Shown: positions 46,167-58,681 of the stretch, piece after piece
Position numbering within the stretch: position 1 is the first letter of the stretch
How the letters are laid out: every line of letters begins with the position of its first letter
Assembly: GCA_039583875.1 (NCBI GenBank)
Contig: CM077166.1
Location: 86,426,564 to 86,490,563 of the forward strand
DNA: 64,000 nt
Direction: 5' to 3'
From: Platanthera guangdongensis
Lineage: Eukaryota > Streptophyta > Magnoliopsida > Asparagales > Orchidaceae
Notes under the pieces: model-generated
Seen by the model: only the letters and a program-made list of their open reading frames with translations
What the model was told of the DNA's origin: nothing
Databases searched by the model: none
Translations under genes and position numbers: made by a program

Positions 46167-47456
46167 CATGACAGGCTGGGGCATGTTGGCATGGACAAAC
46201 TGAAGGCAATGGCTAGTAGAAGTTTGGTGAAGGGGTTGCCTAAGTTGTCCTCCTTTGGTGATGGGCATGTTTGCATGGGCTGTCAATACGGTAAGGCACA
46301 TCGCCTTCCGTTTGATAAATCACAAACATGGAGCAAGCTACCATTGGAGTGCATTCATGGCGACATGATGGGACCGACCGTTACTGCCAGCCTTGGTGGA
46401 AGCATATACATGCTTGTCTTGGTTGATGACTAATCAAGGTATACTTGGGTGTACTTCTTAAAGGAGAAGTCAGAAGCCTTCCGTTTCTTTGTGGAGTTCA
46501 AGGAGTTGGTAGAAGGACGGCTTGGCTTGCGAATCAAGAAGCTTAGTACAGATAACAGGGGTGAGTTTGTCTCCTCCGAGTTTTCTAACTTATACATGAA
46601 GCACGGTATCCAACGGGAGCTTACTTGTGCTCACACGCCACAACAAAATGGGGTAGCGGAGCGGAAGATCCGTCATCTGATGGAGACCTGCAAATGCTGG
46701 CTTCATGCGAAAGATATCCCAAGGTCCTTTTGGGCGGAGGGGATGTATTGTGCTGCTTACGTCATCAATAGGATGCCACTCAGCCCTATCAACATGAAGA
46801 CTCCTTTTGAGATATTGCTGAAGGAGAAGCCGAGTGTGGGACACCTTCGGGTGTTCGGTTTAACTTGCTACGTGCATGTCCAGGATGCTTCACGGACAGA
46901 GCTGGATGCGAAGGCAAGGAAACGTGTCTTTGTTGGCTATGATTAGCGGAAGAAGGGATGGAAATGCATGGACCCTGTGACGAAGAAGTTCGTGGTGTCA
47001 AGAGACGTTGTCTTTGACGAGCTAACGTCAGATGGAGGTGGCTCGGTTGAGCTAACCGGAAGTAGCAAGGTTGATGAAGCACTGGTGGTGGCTGCTGAAG
47101 GCTTGGAAGAGGAGCTTGATGTTTCCCCAGTAGCTCCTGTTGCTTCTAACTCTGAGGTTGAGCCTTCTGGCTCAGGAAGCAGGGGGAGCACTGCTCAATG
47201 CTTGCCCCAAGTAGGAGTTGAGCCCAAAGAAGCAACGGAAGCAGCGAGCAATGAGCTGACCCTTCGGAGATCGAAGAGGGTTGTGAAGCCACCGGCTCGG
47301 TACTGTGATGGGAATACAGTGAGCTTTGTCTCTTGCTTCTTTGCAGGTCCTCTGGATGAGCGAGAGCCTGCAAACTTCAACGAGGCCACTGAAGTTAAGG
47401 AGTGGAAAGGTGCCATGAAAGAAGAGATTGATGCTCTGAAGAAGAATGAAACCTGA
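46167..47456 (+). pseudogene. Element D integrase
   Basis: The GAG-pre-integrase zinc part HDRLGHVGMDKLKAMASR ends in CMGCQYGKAHR. The core has the first Asp in CIHGDMMGP, the second in LSTDNRGEF and the Glu in QNGVAERKIRHLMET. KPSVGHLRVFGLTCYVHV and RKRVFVGYD mark the C-terminal part. RRSKRVVKPPARYCD is the copia GKGY/RSKR-type linker before RT. Stops at 46431, 46944 and 47454 (Trp to TGA). No frameshift. Confidence 0.93.
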
Positions 47457-48911
47457 GACCTTGTGCCCAAGGTTGATGGCATTACTCCAGTTACTTGCAA
47501 GTGGGTGTATAAGTTGAAGAAGAAGGCTGATGGGAGAATTGATAGGTTCAAGGCTCGCCTGGTCGCTAGAGGATTCTCACAATAGTATGGAGAAGACTAT
47601 GAGGAGACATTTAGTCCAGTTGCGAAGATTACTTCAGTAAGAGTGGTGATCGCCTTGGCTGCTAGCAAGGGATGGAGGTTGTGGCAACTCGATGTGAAGA
47701 ATGCCTTTCTTTACGGAGAAATTGACAAGGATACCTTCATGGATCAGCCGCTTGGTTTTGTCTCTGAAAAGCATCCGGACTATGTCTGCAAACTCAGGAA
47801 GGCTCTCTATGGGTTGAAGCAAGCTCCTAGAGCGTGGTATTGGAAGATTGCAGAGTACTTGCAATTCTATGGATACCTTGCTTCTAACTCGGATTCAAGC
47901 TTGTTCGTCAAGAAGAAGGGGGAGCTACAAGTCTTGGTTCTACTGTATGTGGATGACATGATCATCACAGGGAATTTGGAGGGGGAAGTAGCAAGGCTCA
48001 TGGCTCAGCTTGCTATACGCTTCAAGATGAAAGACTTGGGAGAGCTTCATCACTTTCTCGGTCTTGAGGTGGAGAGGAAGGAGTGCGGGATTCTCATTTT
48101 CCAGAAAGGGTATGCAGATCGCATTGTGAAGCGGTTCGGCATGAGCGAAGGGAAGAAGTGCTCTACTCCACTGGAACCTGGGCTGAAACTTCGACGAGAT
48201 GAGGAAAGGGTTCTTCATGATCCCTTGGTGTTCAGGGCTCTTGTTGGGAGCTTGATTTACCTGACGATTACAAGGCCGGACATTGCTTATGTTGTTGGCC
48301 GAGTAAGTCGGTTCATGGCTGAACCAAGGAAATCTCATCTAGTGGCGGCAAAGAGTATTCTGAAGTATGTCAAGGCTACTTCTGACATGGGACTCCTCTA
48401 TTTAAGGGACTGGGAGTTTGCTTTGCTTGGGTACACGGATGCTGACTATGGCGGTGATTCGGATGATCAGAGGTCTACTTCAGGTTATGTGTTCACTTGC
48501 GGTTCAGCTAGCATCTCGTGGTGTAGCAAGAAGCAGGACTCGGTGTCCGTCTTAACTACGGAGGCAGAGTATAAGGCTTCGGTCTTGGCTACTCGGGAAG
48601 CCATCTGGTTGAGGAGGCTTATAGAGGATGTTCATGAAGAAGTGCAAGGGCCGACTTTACTCCGGGGTGACAATGAGAGTGCTCTCAAACTGGTTAACAA
48701 TCCAGTGTGTCACGCCAGGACCAAGCATATAGAGATCGATCACCATTTCATCAGGGAGAAGGTGTTGGAAGGATCTCTGCTGGTCGGGCATGTTCGAAGT
48801 GAAGATAATCTTGCTGACATCTTCACGAAGCCACTGTCGAAGGGGCCCTTTGAGCGGTTATGCAGCTTGTTGGACTTGGTCACCACTTCACACTTCAAGG
48901 GGGAGTGTTGA
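47457..48911 (+). pseudogene. Element D reverse transcriptase and RNase H
   Basis: [26 protein letters not shown], a stop at 47583 where relatives have Gln, then LWQLDVKNAFLYGEI, GLKQAPRAWY and LLYVDDMIITG (YVDD intact). RNase H: GYTDADYGGDSDDQRSTSGY, TEAEYKASVLATREAIWLRR, LLRGDNESALKLVNNP, KHIEIDHHFIREK. From 47586 to the end the frame is open for more than 440 codons. The stop codon at 48909-48911 lies four bases inside the 3' LTR, so coding sequence, PPT and LTR start overlap. Confidence 0.94.
48897..48905 (+). other. Polypurine tract of element D
   Basis: AAGGGGGAG directly before TGTTGAAATT of the 3' LTR; also encodes the last residues of RNase H. Confidence 0.85.
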
Positions 48912-50590
48912 AATTTGTGAAGTGGTTGTGGTTGACGGGACAGGTCGGGCGGCTTGGGCGGACAGCATTGGCGGACTAGGAGGACTGGGCAGACTGTTGT
49001 GTGCGGCCTGGTGGAAAGTCTAGTGGAAGCCGACTGTTCTTCTGAGCGGGTTATATGCAAGTAGTCTGCGGACTGTGCGGCCTGGTATCTGCGGATAGGG
49101 CGTTGGCTGGTTGATTTAGCCAAGGTGCGGCCTGAGCGGATAGAGGCTTGCAGACTGGTGCATTACTCAGTGGCCGTGGTGCAAGCTTGTGCTGATTGGC
49201 AGTTTGGCTCATGTCCGCAGGTAGCTTGCGGACTAGTGTGTCTGTGGTATGCGCTGTTGCGAACTGGGCTTAGAGCTTGACTGAGGCCTTGTCGAGCTTT
49301 GGTGTTACAGCAGGTGCCTTGATGTGGAGGTCATTGGCGGACTGGTGTGTGGAGTCCGGCAGGTGGCCATTGCATTGGACAGGTGGCGAGTAGCTTGCGG
49401 ACTGCTTCTCTTTGGCAAAGTGTTGGCGGTCTGGTGCTTGTTGTTTGGCGGACGAGAGTTTATGTCCGCCATGCTCGCATTGACCTTTGATGGTTTTTGA
49501 CTTGGTCACACTCTGTGCCAAGACCATGGTGTCCGTACTATCCTCAAGTCAGTTGTTGACCGGGCGGACTTGCTATCTGCCTTTGGTCGTGTACTTGTGG
49601 CGGATTGAGGTTTGAGTCTTGCGGACTGCCTCGAGTTTGTGCGGACAGCCATTGAAGGGGGTTGCTATCCTGCAGTGGTTGGGGGCTTTGCGGGCTGATG
49701 CCTTGTCCGCATCGCTTAGGAGGACTGAAGAGGGTTCGCCAACGTTGCCTTGATCCTGGCAGTTTTCCTTGGTATCCGGCACAGTCCTTGCGGACTCTGC
49801 GGACGGTGTTTTTACTATCGCGCGGGCTAGGGCGGTGTCGCTATCTCTAGGGCGGTGACCACACTCCTCACCTCGCCTATAAATAGGACCCCCCTGGCAC
49901 GTCTATATTAACTGAGTGAACAGTAAGATGGGTTCGGCGAGGTGCTGCAGTCTCCGTTTTTCTGTCCGCGCGGATTTATTCAGGGATGATGGTTTGTTGT
50001 GTGCACGTCGCGCCGGTAGCTTCAAGGAGCCAGGAGTTTGGCTGTGACTTCGGTCAAGTACTTGGAAGTTGTGCGGTCTTTGCGGATTCAGCAGGAGGTT
50101 GCTCTACGGCTTGTCAGTTCACTGTTTCATCTTTGCCAGCTTCAATAACCTGTCCGCCGGCTTCAAGCGGGTAGGCGGTTTGTTCCTCAGTTCCTCAGCA
50201 GGAGGCGAATAACGGTGTGTCTGCGCGGCCTCGCGGCTTTGGCGGACTCTGTGGCTATTCGGCGATTTGCAGCTCAAGTTCGGGCGATCTCAGCGGACTC
50301 GGCGACCTCGGCGACCTCGGCGGTCTCGGCGGACTCCGGGGTTGTCCGCCCGGCTTGTTTTTTGGTGCTTTCTGTTGTCAGCTGTTTGTACCAGCGAAAT
50401 CATGTCTCGCTATGTATACCTCGCATTGTAAAGAAGTGAATGTATAAAAGATCTGCTTGTGCTTCCATTGTTTGTTGGGAATAGCCTTGTTCCTTGGTTT
50501 TCCGCTGGTTCAACGTGAGAACTGGGTAGTGCCGAAGATATTAATTTGGCATTTGGGCTACCTTGTTGACCACGCTGAGAAAATTTAACA
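48906..50590 (+). repeat. 3' LTR of element D
   Basis: 1685 bp, aligned with the 5' LTR along its whole length with scattered substitutions. Same GCGGAC motif carpet and TATA box. Confidence 0.95.
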
Positions 50591-50595
50591 TGTTT

Positions 50596-52043
50596 TTAGG
50601 AAGAGGCTGCGCTAGGACTTGTGTCCTAAGAATTAGAGTCTACAACCTTTCCTCACTTCAAAAGAAGTTTGTGGACTGGTTTCGTGAGGAGAAGTAGCCA
50701 TATGAGGGTGAATAAGGGAGGAGAAATTTTGGATGTTATTTGGAAAGTTTTGTTGGAGGAAGAAGATGAACCGATGAAGTTCAATCTGCTTTAAGATGCA
50801 CACAGAAATTTGTTTTCTGCGTGCAGCAATCTTAGAGGCCGTTTTCAGACATGATGCGTCCAGATTTGGGCTTTCATCTAAACACGAAAGTCTTAGCCCT
50901 TGGAAATACCTTTCCAACGAGGGTTACAAACCTTCACTGGATTCATGTAGCCTCAGGAATCCCCTATCAAAGTTGTTGTACAGTAATCATTCCTGCATAT
51001 ACAGTTCTCATGTTTGTTTTGTATCGACTTTGGGTTTGGTAGAGATATTGTAGTACATTAATGTTAATGTCTGGTTGAATTTAGTCTATAATAATTTTGA
51101 TAAAAAATGTTAATGACATTTGTTGGATAGATCCCTAATGAACAAATGATGTAGTAAAGTGTACTTGATCGAGGTGATTTGGTGGAGGCTAGTGAACGAA
51201 AGGATTGATGAGTTGGGATGGTAGGAATGACTTAAATATGTGAATCGATTTGGATGTACTAGATAAAGGTAATACAATGAATAATGATAAGACTAAATTG
51301 AAGTTTGTTGTACATAACTTGTAGTAATTGCGATGAATAAATGGTTGATGGCTTTTAGTTGGAAGATCCATATGTACACAAATAGTTCGAACTTGGTAAA
51401 GAATTATAACCGATGATGTTAAAGTCATGTGATCATAGTATACATGTAATTATGATAACCAAATGGATGGTGAATATGTGTGAAGTACCATTAAGTTGAT
51501 GGTGAATCCTTGGTGTGCTTGGACGCATGAAAATATGGAAGGGTTGAAAGTGCGTGTGTGTTGCCACACTGGAATTATGTATTGGTAAGAGACTCGGTGT
51601 GGAGCTCTTGCGTGCTATTGAGCACGAAATGTGAATAATGAAATGGGGGGCTCAATGTGGAGCCCCGTTTGTGAAGTACATGTGGTGTGAGTCAACATGT
51701 GGTGTCGTAATCCTGGGTTAAGGATATTATGACATGTCTACGGGCTTGCCAGTCGTCACACCGACAGGAGTTGACAACTAGACTTGCATGGTTGGGCTTT
51801 GGTCCTCGGTGCTCACTTCCTGAGGCATCCTCCGTGCTAGTGAATAGTTGGCCTTGGTCCTTTGGTGATACGGCCCCAGAGAATCCTTTCGTGCCACGAA
51901 TATAGGCCAGTTGGGCTGGGCTCTTGGTCCACATCTACCAGAGACCCCTTCTGAGTTGTAGTATGCATGTGAGCTCTGTTGTTGTGTTCATAACATTGAG
52001 GCGTATGGAGGCTTAGGCTTGGCATTGTGGATGTCTGCCTAGT
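50596..52043 (+). repeat. 5' LTR of E, part 2
   Basis: Reverse-complement match to A's LTR: AGGAAGAGGCTG continues the sequence interrupted at 43012, then TTCTGCGTGCAG, GAAAGTCTTAGCCCTTGGAA, the CCTCCGTGC/GGTCCTCGGTGC block, and GGCGTATGGAGGCTTAGGC near 52005. Divergence is much higher than between B's LTRs. It ends at the F insertion. Confidence 0.85.
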
Positions 52044-53939
52044 TGTCACAACCCGCATTTTCACCGCATAAAAATAACTTATCAGAGTGAGGTAAAATGC
52101 GCGTCATGATGCCACGTCAGCAGGGGATAACTGCGGACGCTCAGGTAGAGACCTACTAAAATATGAAGAAAGATTCCTTCAATTATTTTAAGGAAAAATC
52201 AGCTAAATGCAAAGATTAGCTGTATCCCTTGGCTTGGTGGCTCACTTAGTACATGAATCAAAATATAGTTATACGCTGCGGAAAAATACTTATTTAGATT
52301 GACTCAAACATCCTACATGAGTATAAACGTCCTCAAAGGACAACTCATGGTATGCAAGACTCTAAATTTATAATAGTAGTAAGGATAGTTTTTACGGTCG
52401 TCAAATATAACAAGTTAGAGTTTTTCAATTATGCAGTGCATGAAGTAGTAGTAATAGATTTTATAGTTGAAAATACCTAACATGCATTCCTAGCATAAAT
52501 AATCCTAGAGACCAAGTAGTACACATCCAGAAAAACTAAGCAGCTAGCAAGTATCAAAAAGTAACAATACTGTGGGCGTCAACAAACTGACACAAACCCA
52601 CATAAAGAAAAGTATGCCTGAACTAGTAACTAAAATAAACAACAAACTACCTCGTTGAGATGAGGTAACAGCCACGGCCAACACTGCCCCCCAGAAACTC
52701 CAAAACTAGCTCTGTTATTTGCTACTGCTCTGAACATGAGGCATTCCAAAGACAGAACACCTCAGCAAGAAGGAACAAATGGTGGCAGAAATTAATAAGC
52801 CCAAATAAACAAAGGTCAAATGGGTACCAACCCAAGACCAAAAGTACTGAAATAAAGTACAAAAGAGAAACAAGTCTTCATCATGAAAAAGAACTCTTAC
52901 GTGATTCGTCACGTACAACAATAGTACACCAGACGTACGGGGCTATAAGGTGACAACATGAAAAATTCGAAAGGAAGAAATACAAATCCTTTATTAGGCA
53001 CATGTGGTCAACTTTACCCAAAAACACGGGCGTGGTGGTCACTCGTGGATACACCAGCCAAAAACACGGGTGAGGTGGTCACTCTTGGACACACCACCCA
53101 AAAACACAGATATAAAATCCGTCTAACTGCGATGGAGTCTCATACTCTCCACCATACACCGTAGACATCCAAAAGTCGGTTAGACTTCCACAGGGCACTA
53201 ATGAAGGAAACAACCATTGCGGAGGTGGAATCATCCACTAACTCCCGCAATCAAGAAACCCAAAGAAACCACAACACAAATATCTCGAGATTTGTCTCGA
53301 CAGATTCTACTTGACATTCTAGTTTAAGACGCGGTTGATCAACCCTTACGGACGATTCTACAATCTTAGATAAACTCTAATACGTTCGATAACGATAAAT
53401 AAAGGCAATTAAAGCCAATACTAAAAACACTTTATCAAACCTATATGAAGTTATAGGATTCAGTTAACAACACAAGATCTAGAAATTTTCAAGTGATCGA
53501 AAGATTAGACATAACTGTAACTTGAAAAGAAGATAAAGGAACAAAACTCATTCGTTACCATCAAATCGGACAAGGAGAAATGAGGGGGGACCACCACTTG
53601 CCTTGGTTTAACCGGAAAATTCCACTGAATCACTCCACGTCGTAGATCGGGACAAAAGGATGCGGGAGGAGTTGAAATCTGAACAAGAACGGTCGAAAAG
53701 GAGGTTACGACCGAAAAAACCCTAACGAGAAATCTCTAGAAACGGGGAAGATATTACCACGATGGCGTAGCTCACGGCGAGAGCTTTCCAGATCTATACT
53801 CGGTTTTAGATTTCAAGCACCAAAGCACCGTCGGCGGCCACCGGAAGAATTACGGAAGGACAACCTAATTATCACACGCCGCTTTGGTTCGCGAAGAAGA
53901 AGAAATTCTCGGTCGGTTTAATGATGAAGAAGAAGACAG

Positions 53940-53947
53940 TATTTATA
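53940..53947 (-). promoter_or_regulatory. TATA box of element F 3' LTR
   Basis: TATAAATA on the minus strand, about 65 bp downstream of the CTCGAG array. Confidence 0.6.
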
Positions 53948-54010
53948 CTCAAACATCAAAAATAAACCGGGTTCAGCTAAAACTGGTTTTTCTGAGACAA
54001 AAGGAACGGG

Positions 54011-54556
54011 TCACTCGAGTACTATAGGGGTACTACTCGGGTGCAGCAACGGATACTCGAGTACAAGAAAAGGGATACTCGAGTAGTAAGCTGACTTCTC
54101 AAGTACTCAAATGGAACTACTGGAGTAGTAAGGAAACTACTTGAGTACTCAAAAAAAGAACTACTCGAGTGCCAGGCAACTACTCGAGTACTCGAAAAGA
54201 ACTACTCGAGTAGTAAGGCAACTACTCGAGGACAAGAAGAGACCTACTCGAGTAGTTATAAGGCAGCTACTCGAGTACTCGAAAAGAACTACTCGAGCAG
54301 TAAGGCAACTACTCGAGTACTCGAAAAGAACTACACGAGTAGTAAGGAAACTACTCGAGTACAATAAGAGACCTACTCGAGTAGTTTTAAGGCAACTACT
54401 CGAGAACTCGAAAGGAACTACTGGAGTAGTAAGGCAACTACTCGAGTACAAGAAGAGACCTACTCGAATAGTTGTAAGGCAAGTACTCGAGTACTCGAAA
54501 GGAACTACTCGAGTAGTAAGGCAACTACTCGAGTACCAGAACGGACCTACTCGAGA
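54011..54556. repeat. ACTACTCGAGTAGT palindrome array in U3 of F
   Basis: Repeated ACTACTCGAGTAGT, a perfect 14-bp palindrome, alternating with ACTCGAGTACTCGAAAAG-type and ACAAGAAGAGACCT-type spacers. Units of about 40-45 bp. It produces open frames on both strands that are not genes. Confidence 0.93.
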
Positions 54557-55134
54557 CACAAGAATTTTACGCGAGTCAAACCTTGCAGGAAAAATAGTTT
54601 CTTTACAAATGTAACCTTTTGATCAAACTATATGAATGAATAGTAAAAGACATTTTTTGAATAGTACTATAATATTAAAAATAATCATACTTATATATTT
54701 TTGAACAAGGAAACTACGAGATTAAAACGGAGGCCCAAACGACCGCCGAATTAAACGAAACTCACGCCGTAGACGAATACTGACGCTACGAACACAACGA
54801 CGAAGTCAAAACCAAAATACGACAAGCCATTCCCGAGATATTATTCTTCAAAGTATACGGCGAACATACACAAATCCAAAACTTCAAACGCGCGCCGAGA
54901 CTCCAAAAACGCTCGGATTTCGACAAAACCTGACGAGCAATCCAAATATTACCTTACTTAAATTCCAAAAGCAAAAATTTCCATCACAATACGAATTCGG
55001 CCGACTCGAGCACGGACGGAGAAAATGCCTTAACGGCATTGCGTCGTCAACTCGACGCTAAAAGTAACGCCACGACGTCATAAATATAACGTTGTCCATT
55101 CGAATAAAATCATCGAAAAATCGGGGGCGTTACA

Positions 55135-55149
55135 GTCACTCCCCCTAAA
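55135..55149 (-). other. Polypurine tract of element F
   Basis: Minus strand TTAGGGGGAGTGAC directly before TGTAACGCC. Confidence 0.75.
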
Positions 55150-55241
55150 AAGAAATTTCGTCCCGAAACTTTACACAACTCCAAAACCAAATCAAAACGA
55201 TAGAATCAAACATAACTGAAAACATAACGACATACCCGAAA

Positions 55242-56428
55242 TTAAGAGAAGAGGTGCGGATGAGATTCTCTCATTGCCGATTCCAATTCCCATGTTGCGC
55301 TCTCGTCGTCCTGGTTTCTCCAAAGAACCTTGACCATAGGAATGGTCTTTCTTCGCAACACACGCTCTTGAGAATCCAGAATACGAATAGGTTCTTCCAC
55401 ATACGTAAGGTTGGGCTGAATCTGCGGTATCGAGTCGAGAACTTGACGATCATTATGAACACACTTCCACAACTGGCTCACATGGAACACATCATGGACA
55501 CTAGGGAAGGTTGCAGGCAACTCCAGCCTATAAGCTGATACTCTGATGCGCTCAAGAATCTGAAAAGGTCCCACATACCGGGGGTCTAACTTGTGGTTCC
55601 TTCAAAACCTTTTAACGCCAGACATTAGAGAAACCTTCAGAAAATTCAAGTCTCCAACGACAAACTCCAGATCAACCCTTCGCTGATTAGCATACTCCTC
55701 ATAGCACTCTTGAGCTACACGGAGCTTTTCCCGTATATGAGTCACATCACAATTCATCTATTCAAGGGCTTCCGGACCTAGCAACGGTCTCTCATAAACT
55801 TCAGCCCAAAACAAAGGAGTTCTACAATGCCTCCCATATAAGGCCTCAAACGGGGCCATCTGCAGACTCTCTTGATAACTATTATTGTAAGCAAACTCCA
55901 TGAGTCTGAGGCGCTCATCCCAAGCACCACCATGATCCAAAATATAACACCTGATCATATCTTCTACGATCTGATTTACCCTTTCCGTCTGACCATTCGT
56001 CTGAGGATGACAGGCGGTGGAATACCTTAAATCAGTATCCAACCGCTCTTTAAAGTCTTACAAAAGCGATACGTAAATCTGGATTCCCGATCTGATACAA
56101 TGCTAACAGGCACTCCATGGAACCTAATGACCTCTTCAATATATAGCTCATTATCTTCTTCATCGAATACCAAATCTTAAACGGAATAATGTGAGCACAC
56201 TTTTTCAATCTATCGACTATCACCCAAACAGAGTCGTGCCCACGGGGAGATCTTGGTAGACCGGTGATGAAATCCATTGAAATACTCTCTCATTTCCAAC
56301 TTGGAATATCAAGCGGTGTCAACTTACCACCAGGCCTTCTATGATCAGCCTTAACACACTGACATGTATAACTTTCTGATAAAACTTCGTGATATCATTC
56401 TTCAACCCTGACCACCAAACAATTTGCT
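55242..56428 (-). pseudogene. Element F integrase with chromodomain
   Basis: Core fragments [20 protein letters not shown] (56277), HPQTNGQTERVNQIVEDMIR (about 56000) and AYNNSYQESLQMAPFEALYG. The GPF segment (MGPFQILERIRVSAYRLELP) and chromodomain (IRILDSQERVLRRKTIPMVK, TWELE) are in 55242-55574. Frameshifts near 55580-55750 and 56045, and a damaged zinc-binding part near 56380, make this more decayed than B's copy. Confidence 0.9.
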
Positions 56429-58137
56429 TTAGATCTTATACATCTTAGTGGAACCAGGGTGGTAGGCTACACTGGAACCATAAGTTTCAGCATAGATCTT
56501 AGCCCGAATATCGCCAAAGGCGGGGACACAAAATCTACCCCAACACTTCAAGGTGTCCAACTCATCCACAGAAAAATCAGGTATCTCTCCCTTCACAGTT
56601 CTATTCCTGAGGTGCAACAAATCAGGATCATCCTTTTTATGTGCTCGAGTAAGGGAAATCCAAGAGGGTTCTTCAGCTTCCAAACTAGTAGGCACAGTAC
56701 GACTCCCAACCTCAATATCCATCAACAAAAATTCTTCTACCAAGGACTGTACCGACAGATTAAAAATTTTAGCGGTCTTTCTACTCAAAGCATCGGCTAC
56801 TACATTAGCCTTTCCTGGATGATAAAGAATTTCCACTTCATAATCAGCCACATATTCTAACCACCGACGCTGGAGCAGATTTAGTTCTTTCTGAGTGAAG
56901 ACGTACCTCAAACTCTTATGATCCGTATAGATCTTGCACAACGCGCCATATAATAAGTGTCACCAAAGCTTCAACGCATAAATTATAGCAGCAAACTCCA
57001 AATCGTGCGTAGGATAGTTTCTCTCATGAGTCTTTAGTTGCCTTGATCCATACGCGATCACCTTACCATCTTGCATTAAAACATAGCCAAGTCCGATGTG
57101 TGATGCATCAACATACACAGCATACTCAACTCCTTTAGTAGGCAAGGTTAAAATTGGGGCAGTACATAATCTCTTCTTCAGTTCCTGAAAAACCTCTTCA
57201 CACTTATCACTCCAAATGAACGCAGTATTCTTCTGAGTAAGACTAGTAAGAGGAGCAGACAATACTGAAAATTCTTCCACGAATCTTCTATAATAGCCCG
57301 CCAGGCCTAAGATGCTCCTATCTCCTTAGGTGTAGAAGGTCTCTCCCATTCCATCACAGCAGAAATCTTGGTCGGGTCAATAGAAATACCATCCTTGATT
57401 ACGACATGACCCAGAAAGGATACCTGAGGTAGCCAGAACACACATTTGCTCAACATTGCATACAGCTTATGCTCCCTCAGGGTCGACAAAACCAAATGCA
57501 AATGTTGAGTATGCTCCTCAACATTGCAGGAATACACAAGACATCATCTATGAACACAATAATAAATCAGTACAAGAAATCCTTAAACACCCTATTCATC
57601 AAATTCATGAAAGCAGAGGGTGCATTTGTTAAACCGAAAGACATCACCAAAAATTCATAATGTCCATGCCGCGAAAGAAACGTGGTTTGGGGAATGTCTG
57701 CCTCACGAATCCTTAACTGTTGTTAGCCTGAGCGAAGATCGATCTTTGAAAACACCGAGCTACCACGCAACTGACCAAAGAAATCATCAATCCTTGGCAG
57801 GGGATATCTATTCTTAATGGCTACCTTGTTCAATTCCCTATAATCGATGCAAAGCCTCATCGATCCATCTTTCTTCTTGACGAACAAAACAGGAGCACAC
57901 CATGGAGAAGAACTTGTTCTAATAAAACAATACCACAGCAACTCATCGAGTTGAGTACGTAACTCATCCAACTCACGCGGAGCCACACGGTATGGTGCTT
58001 TGGCAATAGGACGAGTACCTGGCTCGAGGTCGATCACAAACTCTATCTCCCTTTCAGGAGGAAGTCCTGGAAGACTATCAGGAAAGATATCTGGAAACTC
58101 TCGCACCACTGATATATCCTCAAGACGTGGCGTAACA
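56429..58137 (-). pseudogene. Element F reverse transcriptase and RNase H
   Basis: [22 protein letters not shown] at 58109, [32 protein letters not shown] followed by a stop near 57723, and FIDD near 57560 with a one-base loss right after it. RNase [26 protein letters not shown], then after a break near 56950 [15 protein letters not shown] and ADALSRK. At least three frame breaks. Confidence 0.9.
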
Positions 58138-58597
58138 AAAGCTATTTCCAGAGCATAAATAAAACCAAAAATGCCTCACAACCAGATTCTATAGCACGAC
58201 AAGCACGTACCGCGGAAATGACAGGGGAAACACTGTCCTGAAATCCATAGACGCTCATAGGTTGTCCATCGTCCATCCTGAAATCCAGTCTCTTAGCCTT
58301 GCACTGGATTACCGCATCATACTTGGACAGCCAGTCCATGCCCAAGATCACGTCGAAATCAGCCAGATCTAAAATCATCAGATCCACAAAGGCCAGAAAA
58401 TTGCCAAGATAAATAGGGCATCTCAGAACTCCTTGATTAGATATCACCGAATCACCGGAAGGGAGCTTGACATTGAAGGAGTCTCCTAATTGATCCACAC
58501 CCAGGTGATGCTTATCAACAAATCTCTGGGCCACAAAGGAATGAGTGGCACCCGAATCAAAAAGAACGCGCGCCCACCTATTCCGCACCTTAAACCC
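58138..58597 (-). pseudogene. Element F aspartic protease
   Basis: VLFDSGATHSFV (about 58555) keeps the DSG triad that B lost, then [20 protein letters not shown]. One open frame from 58615 to 58142, ending at a stop near the protease-RT border. Confidence 0.9.
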
Positions 58598-58681
58598 CAT
58601 AAAACCGTAGCACATATAACTAAACGAATGATAACTCGGGCACCAACGATAAATAAAAGGATAAATTAAATTGGGGATAAC
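58598..58681 (-). other. Putative gag-pol intron of element F (acceptor unclear)
   Basis: The donor TCAG|GTTATC at 58681 follows the same Gln-Val-Ile-Ser-Gly codons as in B. The unspliced gag frame stops at TAG (58620-58622). At the place of B's acceptor the sequence is TTTTATGGGG, so no AG is in the right register. Extent given is approximate. Confidence 0.45.

Larger units (their letters stand above)
43013..50590 (+). mobile_element. Element D: Ty1/copia element inserted in E's LTR
   Basis: Complete plus-strand copia element of 7578 bp: LTRs 43013-44696 and 48906-50590, PBS directly after the first LTR, one gag-pol frame (44820-48911) and a PPT directly before the second LTR. Domain order gag-PR-INT-RT-RH is the copia order. 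Flanks join to give continuous E LTR sequence, which proves the insertion. The frame has seven in-frame stops but no frameshift. Confidence 0.95.
52044..55134 (-). repeat. 3' LTR of element F
   Basis: 3091 bp. Shares with B the ends and the ATGATGCCACGTC...GCAGGGGATAACTGC block near 52106-52133. Contains the CTCGAG array (54011-54556) upstream of the minus-strand TATA box (53940-53947). Confidence 0.93.

Noticed and set aside
54141..54614. Open frames on both strands with a repeated Gln-Leu-Leu-Glu-Tyr pattern
   Set aside because: Produced by the CTCGAG palindrome array; no gene context.
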